Virus record (IMG/VR): IMGVR_UViG_3300031772_000002
Location: 1-64,000 of that record
Direction: 5' to 3' (one strand)
DNA from: a virus
DNA length: 64,000 nucleotides
Shown here: positions 57,905 to 64,000 of the stretch, one piece after another
How the letters are laid out: each line of letters begins with the position of its first letter
Position numbering within the stretch: position 1 is the first letter of the stretch
Program-made: the position numbers and the translations under genes
Notes under the pieces: generated by a model
What the model saw: only the letters and a program-made list of their open reading frames with translations
What the model was told of the DNA's origin: nothing
Databases searched by the model: none

Positions 57905-58513
57905 TTAAATATTTCTCCACTTATTATCAATATATTGGAACAACTGCCTATCATTATAAGTAATGATAGGGGCTCCTTTTACTATTCTAACTAACTTATA
58001 AGTTTTATCGATTGGCATCAAATACATACCTCCGACAATACTTGCCTTAGCAGTTTCACAATTCTCAAAGAAATTAATAATTTCTTTACTCATATACCCA
58101 GATCCTTTAGTGATTTCAATCATAACAGAAAATCCAGATACTTCCCATTTATCAATTTCTTTTTTTTGTTTATTATATTTCATTATATACCCCTCTTCTT
58201 GGGAGCCGTCTCTTTCACTAAATCTTATAGTTGACGGTCTTGCAATACCCCCTTCCAATTCTTCATCAATTCGTGCATCTTGAATTTCATTGTTATTAAA
58301 TCCTGGTTTACCAGAATTTTTTAATATAGGAGTTTTAACAAATATAGGATTATTAGACTCTTTACTATCATCCTTTTCATTCTCTGTATAGGCAGGATAT
58401 TCAATAGCTTCATTAGTATTAATTTCTAAATTATTATTATTTTCTTCATTAACCAAATTTAACATTGGGTTGTTTTCTTCTAAAACACTATCTTCATTTA
58501 AATTTTCATTCAT
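57905..58513 (-). CDS. Hypothetical protein, 202 aa
   Basis: Its first 100 residues are acidic, Asn-rich and probably disordered; the C-terminal 90 (EGYIMKYNKQKKEIDKWEVS, then MYLMPIDKTYKLVRIVKG) look folded. The start overlaps the upstream gene by 8 nt. Not recognised. Confidence 0.55.
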   Translation of the reverse strand: MNENLNEDSVLEENNPMLNLVNEENNNNLEINTNEAIEYPAYTENEKDDSKESNNPIFVKTPILKNSGKPGFNNNEIQDARIDEELEGGIARPSTIRFSERDGSQEEGYIMKYNKQKKEIDKWEVSGFSVMIEITKGSGYMSKEIINFFENCETAKASIVGGMYLMPIDKTYKLVRIVKGAPIITYNDRQLFQYIDNKWRNI

Positions 58514-58871
58514 GAGATTTCAACTCCTTATAAATTGTTTCAAAAATATCGTCTATTACATCCTTTATTATTTCTTTTTTAATAATTATAAAAATAGGAT
58601 AATCAAGATTTAAAACCATAGTTGGATCTATCAATCCAATATCACATTCATTTCCTAAATATTTATTAAGAAAAAATATCATATTTTGTATTGTAATATC
58701 GTTAACAGCTATATGATATTCTCCTTTTAAAACATTATTTATATAAACTTTTCTAACTGTAAATTGACTATAATAAGAATATCCATAAGTAATATTTTCA
58801 GGTATTATATTTAAAGTAATGTTTTTTAATTTATCATTTAGTTGAAGATTATCATTTTGATCGCTTTCCAT
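58506..58871 (-). CDS. Hypothetical protein, 121 aa
   Basis: Overlaps both neighbours (8 nt and 20 nt), so it is part of a tight three-gene unit. Mixed strands and helices (YGYSYYSQFTVRKVYINNVL), acidic ends. Not recognised. Confidence 0.55.
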   Translation of the reverse strand: MESDQNDNLQLNDKLKNITLNIIPENITYGYSYYSQFTVRKVYINNVLKGEYHIAVNDITIQNMIFFLNKYLGNECDIGLIDPTMVLNLDYPIFIIIKKEIIKDVIDDIFETIYKELKSHE

Positions 58872-59046
58872 TACTCACCTCCAATTTAATATTAAACATT
58901 GCAGGAGATTTGTTATAAGTTTTTATAAATAACTCTAACATTTCCTGCATTGTTTTTCTATGGTTTTTCTTAACTATTTTTTTAAATTTGTCCCTATCGA
59001 TTCTTGATAGTTTCAAATTTAATATTACTATATCTATTTTTTTCAT
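58852..59046 (-). CDS. Possible ribbon-helix-helix DNA-binding protein, 64 aa
   Basis: A short strand DIVILNLKLSRID is followed by two helices, DRDKFKKIVKKN and TMQEMLELFIKTYNK, the outline of small RHH repressors. Basic. As the first gene of its unit it could regulate it. The assignment is by pattern only. Confidence 0.4.
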   Translation of the reverse strand: MKKIDIVILNLKLSRIDRDKFKKIVKKNHRKTMQEMLELFIKTYNKSPAMFNIKLEVSNGKRSK

Positions 59047-59141
59047 AATATATATAATATAATATAAAATATAATAAAATATATGATATAAATTTAAAAA
59101 AAATAAGAAATTATTACAAATATATATAAACTTCTATTTTT

Positions 59142-59423
59142 TTATTCTTTTTTTTTGAATTCTTTGATAGTGTTAGTATTTTCCACTATGCTAATTGCAA
59201 TTATGTTTAATGTGGAATTAATTCTTTCTAAATTAGAATTTAAATTATTAAAACATTTTATTATACTATCCATATTATTTCCAATAGTATCATTAATATT
59301 ATTCATAGTTTCGCCAACGTCATGAAATGAATTATTAATATCATTAATGTGTTCTGTCGTTATTTCAATGTTTTCAAATAAATTAATGGCAGAATCAATA
59401 ATATCATTTATTCCTTCTATCAT
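59142..59423 (-). CDS. Small coiled-coil protein, 93 aa
   Basis: Regular heptads of Ile/Leu/Asn over nearly the whole length (INDIIDSAINLFENIEITTE, NDTIGNNMDSIIKCFNNL). AAAGGAGC precedes the ATG. Likely oligomeric; role unknown. Confidence 0.55.
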   Translation of the reverse strand: MIEGINDIIDSAINLFENIEITTEHINDINNSFHDVGETMNNINDTIGNNMDSIIKCFNNLNSNLERINSTLNIIAISIVENTNTIKEFKKKE

Positions 59424-59443
59424 ACTTGCTCCTTTAAATAAAA

Positions 59444-59575
59444 TTATAATTCAATTTCTATATTATTAGAATTATTATTATTATTATTATTATTATTTAT
59501 TTTTTCTATTAATAATTCTAACTCTTCTGTCAATTCTTGTAATTCCAAAATATTAAATAAATCCTTTTCTTCCAT
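59444..59575 (-). CDS. Small protein with nine-Asn run, 43 aa
   Basis: AAAGGAGT lies 9 nt before the ATG. A charged helix (ILELQELTEELELLIEKI) ends in nine Asn encoded by nine AAT triplets (59471-59497 on the plus strand as ATT), a microsatellite likely to vary in length. Confidence 0.45.
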   Translation of the reverse strand: MEEKDLFNILELQELTEELELLIEKINNNNNNNNNSNNIEIEL

Positions 59576-59589
59576 TAATTAATTACTCC

Positions 59590-59630
59590 TTTGACATACT
59601 ACCCGCCCTGAAGGACGAGGTTTTACGGGC
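59590..59630 (+). mobile_element. IS200/IS605-type end sequence, copy 1
   Basis: TTTGACATACTACCCGCCCT followed by GAAGGACGAGG and TTTTACGGGC. This is the kind of subterminal hairpin sequence that marks tnpB element right ends and their guide RNAs in many bacteria. No tnpB is attached; the wecB stop codon lies at its edge. Confidence 0.6.
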
Positions 59631-60781
59631 TATTGGATAATTTGATTATCAATTTTAGAATCTTTTATATATTTACAATTAACATCAAAATATTTAATTA
59701 TATGTTGTATAATTTTTTTAGAAGCGTCTCCATATCCATACATATTATTTATATAATTTAATTTATTATTATTAATATCATTTAGAGTTAAATATATTGC
59801 ATGAATTATTTGTTCAATATGATTGGGATTAACAATTTTATTCCAACCTAATTCAACAGTTTCAGTCCATTCTGTTTCTTCACGTAAAGTAACACAGGGT
59901 ACTTTATGAAAATAAGCTTCCTTTTGTATTCCCCCAGAATCAGTAATAATTAAATTTGCATTATTCTCAAGAGATATCATATCAAAAAATCCAACTGGTT
60001 CTATAATCAAAATATTTGACATAAGTGAGGTGTAATTAAAATGATAAATCATCTTGCTGGTACGAGGATGCATAGGTAAAATTATATTAATTTTTTTTGC
60101 AAGAGTATTTAAAATTGTAAATATATTAAATAATTTATCTTTATTGTCAACATTTTCAGCCCTATGTATTGTAGCAAGAATATAATTTTTACTTTTTATA
60201 TTTAGATCGGTTAATATTTTGCTTATTTTATTTGCTTTGTTAGTATATTTTAATGCTATATCATACATTACATCTCCAACATAAAAAACATTTTTATTAA
60301 TTTTTTCTTCTTCTAAATTATTAGAAGCTAAACTGGTAGGGGTAAAAAGTAATGTAGATAATTTATCAGTAATAATTCTATTTTTTTCTTCTAGCATTCT
60401 TATATTATAACTTCTTAAACCTGCTTCAATATGTGCTATTGGAATGTTTAATTGAGATGAGATTAAAGCACCAGCTAAAGTGGAATTAGTATCTCCATAT
60501 AATAATACTAAATCTGGTTTTTCTACACAAAGAATTTCTTCTATACCTATCATCATTTTTCCAATTTGATTTCCATATGATTTTTCAATAATATTAAGAT
60601 TATATTTTGGTTTAGGTATATTAAGTTCTTCAAAAAATAATTTAGACATATTTTCATTATAATGTTGACCAGTGTTTAATATTATTTCATTAAGTAAAGA
60701 TTCTTTTTTAATTTCTTCCGATATAATTGAAGCTTTTATAAACTGAGGTCTAGTTCCAATTATAGTAATAATTTTTTTCAT
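59630..60781 (-). CDS. wecB: UDP-N-acetylglucosamine 2-epimerase (non-hydrolysing)
   Basis: Makes UDP-ManNAc from UDP-GlcNAc, a precursor of surface glycans. Family signatures: IITIIGTRPQFIKAS at the start, NTGQHYNENM, VLLYGDTNSTLAGAL, IAHIEAGLRSYN, EEKNRIITDKLS, ATIHRAENVDN, LPMHPRTSKM and ITDSGGIQKEA, in the right order over 383 aa. A full, apparently working enzyme. AAAGGA precedes the start. It lies alone between two IS200/IS605-type ends and may supply sugar for the transferase cassette at 34.3-39.8 kb, or alter the host surface. Confidence 0.95.
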   Translation of the reverse strand: MKKIITIIGTRPQFIKASIISEEIKKESLLNEIILNTGQHYNENMSKLFFEELNIPKPKYNLNIIEKSYGNQIGKMMIGIEEILCVEKPDLVLLYGDTNSTLAGALISSQLNIPIAHIEAGLRSYNIRMLEEKNRIITDKLSTLLFTPTSLASNNLEEEKINKNVFYVGDVMYDIALKYTNKANKISKILTDLNIKSKNYILATIHRAENVDNKDKLFNIFTILNTLAKKINIILPMHPRTSKMIYHFNYTSLMSNILIIEPVGFFDMISLENNANLIITDSGGIQKEAYFHKVPCVTLREETEWTETVELGWNKIVNPNHIEQIIHAIYLTLNDINNNKLNYINNMYGYGDASKKIIQHIIKYFDVNCKYIKDSKIDNQIIQ

Positions 60782-60851
60782 TCAAATCCTTTCAATTAAT
60801 TAATTTAATAATTAAAAAAAGACTTAATTATATAATTTAATTAAATCTTTT

Positions 60852-60906
60852 TTTGACATACCCCCCGTCCTGAAGAACGAGGATTCCTGAGACTTATCGA
60901 GTCCCG
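60852..60906 (+). mobile_element. IS200/IS605-type end sequence, copy 2
   Basis: TTTGACATACCCCCCGTCCT followed by GAAGAACGAGGATTCCTGAG: the same motif as copy 1, in the same orientation, 1.26 kb away on the other side of wecB. It extends further (to GAGTCCCGC) than copy 1. No transposase gene is attached. Confidence 0.6.
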
Positions 60907-60968
60907 CAGCCAATATATTATTTGCAGCATTTATATAATTATACCAGATTTTTATTTTAAATAACATA

Positions 60969-61988
60969 TTATAATCCATGTTGGATTAAATAATCATTCG
61001 ATATTACTTTAAAAGATATTTTATCATTATTATAATAAAGTCTAAACACCATTCCTTCTTGAAAATAATTTGGAGATAATTTACTTTTTGTATTAGCTAA
61101 TGATAATAATTCATCGCAAGAATGATTAAGTATAAAATTATCATTAATTATAGGAACCATTTTTAAACCTAAATTTTTTACAAATTCTATCATTTCATCA
61201 AGTAATAAATATTTACTATTTAAAATATCAAAAACATAAAAACTAAAAAAATCAACATCTTTTAATTTAAGTCTATTTTTTTGAATACCAGGCCCGGAAG
61301 TTTCTCCTTGAATTGCATAACCATTTGGAAATTTATTTGAAAGATCATATTTTTTAGCTAATATCCAAAAAATATTTTTGTTACTTTCTTTAAATTCATA
61401 ATTATGCCCACAGACCCCAAATGCATTATCATATTTATAAAAAGTTGAAGAAGTGCCATCAATTTTTTCAGTAATATAAAATCTATTGTTTTTATATAAT
61501 TCTAATAAAGGAATACAATTTTGTATTCTTTCTTCATTAGTTATAGGTATAAAACCAGGCATCCTTCCTTTTGCATCTCCAGATATACTTGCGTCTAAAG
61601 GAGGATTGTATTTATAAATATTTAAAATTTCAGACACATCGGTATTTGTTTCAATATCTTTATTAATTTCAGGAAATACACTTAATGGAAGAGCAAGCCC
61701 TTGAGATATTTGACCTTTTAATTTAATAGTTTTTAAACGATAACCTTCAACTTCTTTTCCATTATCAATTATACTTTTTTTAAGTGTAGAACCTTTATTC
61801 ATAAAACTATATTGTTCAACATTTGGAAGCAATGAATCAATTTCATGATATATACATTTATCACCAACTTTAAATTCATTTTTTCTTACAACACATTTCC
61901 ATCCTTTTATATAAACCATTTCTATATTATCTGCCCCTTCTATTGAAGTCAGATTATTAATAACCTGAATAGTAGCAAGTCTTCTCAT
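60969..61988 (-). CDS. RNA ligase, Rnl5/DraRnl-like
   Basis: Seals nicked RNA by the nucleotidyl-transferase mechanism. The N-terminal 100 residues form an OB-like domain (GWKCVVRKNEFKVGDKCIYH). Ligase motif I is TEKIDGTSS with adenylated Lys175; motif III lies in FFSFYVFDI, motif IV in EGMVFRLYY and motif V in ISFKVIS. The N-terminal OB domain placed before the transferase is the Deinococcus RNA-ligase arrangement. 339 aa, normal. AAGGAAGG precedes the start. Phages use such ligases to repair host-cleaved tRNA; no nuclease or kinase partner is seen here. Confidence 0.88.
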   Translation of the reverse strand: MRRLATIQVINNLTSIEGADNIEMVYIKGWKCVVRKNEFKVGDKCIYHEIDSLLPNVEQYSFMNKGSTLKKSIIDNGKEVEGYRLKTIKLKGQISQGLALPLSVFPEINKDIETNTDVSEILNIYKYNPPLDASISGDAKGRMPGFIPITNEERIQNCIPLLELYKNNRFYITEKIDGTSSTFYKYDNAFGVCGHNYEFKESNKNIFWILAKKYDLSNKFPNGYAIQGETSGPGIQKNRLKLKDVDFFSFYVFDILNSKYLLLDEMIEFVKNLGLKMVPIINDNFILNHSCDELLSLANTKSKLSPNYFQEGMVFRLYYNNDKISFKVISNDYLIQHGL

Positions 61989-62318
61989 TTAACCTTCCTT
62001 TTTTTTAATTTTATATTTTGATTTAATCAACTTAATCATTTTTTCATTTTTTAACACAAATTCTCCCATTCGACAATTAGTATTTTTTCGTTCTATTTGT
62101 ACATAATTAAAACACGGAGTTTTTTTATACCAAGGGAATTTATGAATGCCACATAAAAATTCCCCTGGAACATTACCTGTAATATGTCTGCATCTTTGAT
62201 TTGTAGGTTTATATTCAATATTTTCTTCTCTCTCAACACTTTTTCGTGGACCCAAATTTTTTAATACTATTACGACATCATATGTTATACAACAATATCC
62301 ACAATGCAAGCAGATCAT
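61989..62318 (-). CDS. YkgJ-family cysteine-cluster protein, 109 aa
   Basis: The start MICLHCGYCC at 62318 has AGAGGTAA upstream and is preferred to a longer frame from 62369. CLHCGYCC near the N-end plus Cys in QRCRHITG, FLCGIHKF and TPCFNYVQ give the YkgJ pattern, thought to bind zinc or an iron-sulphur cluster. Its stop lies 1 nt before the RNA ligase start, so the two are co-translated. Exact role unknown. Confidence 0.75.
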   Translation of the reverse strand: MICLHCGYCCITYDVVIVLKNLGPRKSVEREENIEYKPTNQRCRHITGNVPGEFLCGIHKFPWYKKTPCFNYVQIERKNTNCRMGEFVLKNEKMIKLIKSKYKIKKKEG

Positions 62319-62347
62319 TTTATTACCTCTTATTAGTGAACAAAATA

Positions 62348-62602
62348 TCAAACAAGCAACGAGGGGCACAACCTTACTTCCTCAGCCTCCCCATTCATTA
62401 ATACTAAACTTTTGATATTTATAAATTTACTTTTAGAGGAATTTATATAACTTGCAAACCAAATTTTATAACCCCTCTTTTCATAAGATATTTTTAGTTT
62501 CTTTATATATTCACAAGCTTCTTTTACAGATTTTATATCAATTGCATATCCTATGTCTCGCGATCCGTCTTTATCTATTATTCCCCAATATAATTTTCCC
62601 AT
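62348..62602 (-). CDS. Small hypothetical protein, 84 aa (paralogue of 63544-63762)
   Basis: AGGAGG precedes the start. MGKLYWGIIDKDGSRDIGYA, KSVKEACEYIKKLKISYEKR and GYKIWFASY match the 72-aa protein at 63544-63762 nearly word for word, so the pair is a local duplication. No family recognised. The C-terminal 25 residues are unrelated between the copies. Confidence 0.65.
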   Translation of the reverse strand: MGKLYWGIIDKDGSRDIGYAIDIKSVKEACEYIKKLKISYEKRGYKIWFASYINSSKSKFINIKSLVLMNGEAEEVRLCPSLLV

Positions 62603-62677
62603 ATTTTCCTCCTAAATGTCAATTCTATTATTGCTTTGATTGAGTATAAAAGTATCATCGTGGTTTAATCCTTAGTT

Positions 62678-63349
62678 TTATTCTATTTTTTCTATTATTG
62701 TTCCATAAATAACTCCTAAATAAATATAATGGAGTCTTTTATATTCTTGCATGACAGTTGAGCGATACTCTCCAATATAAGTTTTGTCGCTTACTATTTT
62801 GACAGATACTAAAGGTCCCCCAATATATTTTTTTACAGCTATTTCAAGAAGGGAATCAACTTCTTTTAATGTGGTATCGCTTTTGATATTTTCAGAAAAA
62901 TATGTGAATCCAATAACTAGATTAATCAATTCATTCCACAGAGTTATGTTCTCCACATATTTAATACCTAATTTACTAGCAATCTCTTTACCGGTTGATT
63001 CAAGAATTTGAGCAATTCCTTTTGCTCCTTTTTCTGATCTTAATCCAACTTCAAAATTGGACTCGATTCTAATTAATGCTGGATAAATTTCCCAAGGAAC
63101 ATTATAAATTGCTGAAAAATCTTCAAAAATATATGAATAATATTTTGCCTCATACGAAGACAGTTTTGGATATGCTATAATTAAAGATTTTTGCATATTC
63201 AATAACTTCTGTTCTTTGTCCTTGTATTGTTCAATTTTCTTTTCATAAATTTGACAATTGCATTGTTTATGTGAAAAATATTTATTATACCATATATAAT
63301 ATGTTGATAAAAAAATAACTATAAAACTTATAATTAAAAAATATTTCAT
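62678..63349 (-). CDS. Lytic transglycosylase (SLT domain), membrane-anchored
   Basis: Cuts peptidoglycan glycan strands. An N-terminal membrane helix (YFLIISFIVIFLSTYYIW) and a coiled linker lead to the SLT domain: VPWEIYPALIRIESNFE with catalytic Glu96, then SEKGAKGIAQILESTGKEIA. 223 aa. AAGGAAT precedes the ATG. In a phage it may open the wall at entry or help lysis; the anchor suggests action from the membrane. Confidence 0.85.
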   Translation of the reverse strand: MKYFLIISFIVIFLSTYYIWYNKYFSHKQCNCQIYEKKIEQYKDKEQKLLNMQKSLIIAYPKLSSYEAKYYSYIFEDFSAIYNVPWEIYPALIRIESNFEVGLRSEKGAKGIAQILESTGKEIASKLGIKYVENITLWNELINLVIGFTYFSENIKSDTTLKEVDSLLEIAVKKYIGGPLVSVKIVSDKTYIGEYRSTVMQEYKRLHYIYLGVIYGTIIEKIE

Positions 63350-63373
63350 TATTATAATTCCTTAGTTAAAAAT

Positions 63374-63547
63374 TTATATAAAAATAATTTTATGGCTTAT
63401 TGCCCATTGTGCATTATATAATTCATTAGTACTTTTATTAATTTTTTCCCGAATACATTCATTTAATAATGTTTCAAATTCTTCTATTTCTACTGTATTG
63501 AGAGTTCCGTTATTTATATTAATTCTAATTTTAAATTTAATTATCAT
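63374..63547 (-). CDS. Small hypothetical protein, 57 aa
   Basis: Its ATG overlaps the stop of the upstream gene (ATGA) and AAAGGAA lies before it, so it is a real coupled gene. The sequence opens MIIKFKIRINI, with TVEIEEFETLLNECIREKI as a helix. Not recognised. Confidence 0.55.
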   Translation of the reverse strand: MIIKFKIRININNGTLNTVEIEEFETLLNECIREKINKSTNELYNAQWAISHKIIFI

Positions 63548-63762
63548 AAGCATTCCTTTCTTTTGATATTTATAAATTTACTTTCAGGAGAATCTTTATA
63601 GTTTGCAAACCAAATTTTATAACCCCTTTTTTCATAAAATATTTTTAGTTTTTTTATACGTTTACAAGCTTCTTTTAAAGATTTTACATAAATTAAATCG
63701 CCTACATCTCGCGATCCGTATGAATTGTCTTTGTCAACTATTCCCCAATGTAATTTCCCCAT
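63544..63762 (-). CDS. Small hypothetical protein, 72 aa (paralogue of 62348-62602)
   Basis: AGGAG precedes the start. MGKLHWGIVDKDNSYGSRDV and SLKEACKRIKKLKIFYEKRG repeat the protein at 62348-62602. It has a short basic C-end instead of the longer tail of its partner. Likely a strand-helix-strand fold; role unknown. Confidence 0.6.
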   Translation of the reverse strand: MGKLHWGIVDKDNSYGSRDVGDLIYVKSLKEACKRIKKLKIFYEKRGYKIWFANYKDSPESKFINIKRKECL

Positions 63763-63778
63763 ATTTTTCTCCTATAAA

Positions 63779-64000
63779 TTATTTTTTTTTAATTTCATTA
63801 ACTATTTTAAATTTCCATTCAAAATTAAGTTTAATATTATCTTTAATTAACTCTTTAATAGAAATATAACCTAATTCAAATGTTTCTTCTAAATTATACA
63901 TTCCAAAAGCTTCTGTTTGATTTTCTTTATTATCTTTTTCTATTATATACCAATTAATTATTGTAAGACTAGAAGGTAAATTTTTAAAATAATGCAGATA
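63779..64000 (-). CDS. Partial hypothetical protein (N-terminus outside window)
   Basis: An open frame of 73 codons plus stop enters from the right edge: NLPSSLTIINWYIIEKDNKE, AFGMYNLEETFELGYISIKE, LNFEWKFKIVNEIKKK. Helical and acidic-basic mixed. Its stop lies 16 nt before the ATG of the next gene, with AGGAG in between, so it belongs to the same operon. Confidence 0.5.
   Translation of the reverse strand, partial: YLHYFKNLPSSLTIINWYIIEKDNKENQTEAFGMYNLEETFELGYISIKELIKDNIKLNFEWKFKIVNEIKKK

Overview
This window looks like part of the genome of a large, AT-rich, contractile-tailed bacteriophage (jumbo-phage type). The evidence is a terminase large subunit, an HK97-type major capsid protein with its own strong terminator, a candidate prohead protease and scaffold, a capsid-cement-like protein, a tail sheath and a tube-like protein, two peptidoglycan hydrolases, and a phage-style multisubunit RNA polymerase. 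No rRNA, tRNA or core cellular gene was recognised. The host cannot be fixed. A partial FISUMP-domain gene at the left edge hints at Bacteroidota or Fibrobacterota, but that is only inference.

Layout: 1-2110 holds the FISUMP gene fragment, a lone TnpB nuclease gene with its hairpin end, and a small gene. 2332-10257 is one reading frame that fuses RNA polymerase beta and beta-prime and carries a LAGLIDADG intein placed directly after the catalytic DFDGD. 10264-15926 contains virion or baseplate-like genes split by an IS607 element (serine recombinase plus TnpB). 15928-19106 is a tight minus-strand operon (DHH phosphoesterase, retron-like reverse transcriptase, RNase HI, 71-aa protein) that ends in a very structured RNA and a terminator. 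A 515-nt non-coding, hairpin-rich stretch lies upstream of it. 19622-33705 holds packaging and head genes: a repeat protein, a terminase partner candidate, TerL, an SF2 helicase, about ten small proteins that may be internal head proteins, a protease-like protein and a scaffold-like protein. 33768-40950 is a decoration protein, then a six-enzyme cassette of glycosyltransferases and methyltransferases, then the major capsid protein. 40967-48639 is neck, lysis and tail (M15 peptidase, coiled-coil membrane protein, sheath, tube). 48640-49209 is a convergent non-coding region with a GC-rich folded island and two large inverted repeats. 49210-64000 is a minus-strand accessory region of many small proteins (often with zinc ribbons), interspersed with a recurrent intergenic dyad, and then WecB between two IS200/IS605-type end sequences, an Rnl5-like RNA ligase, a YkgJ-type protein and a transglycosylase.

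How it may work together: the plus-strand blocks are mainly structural and are probably late genes. The fused polymerase could transcribe one class of phage genes once the intein has spliced. The surface-sugar cassette next to the capsid genes suggests modified virions. The minus-strand RT operon with its folded 3' RNA is the best candidate for an undescribed system: it has the parts to make, trim and turn over an RNA-DNA hybrid.
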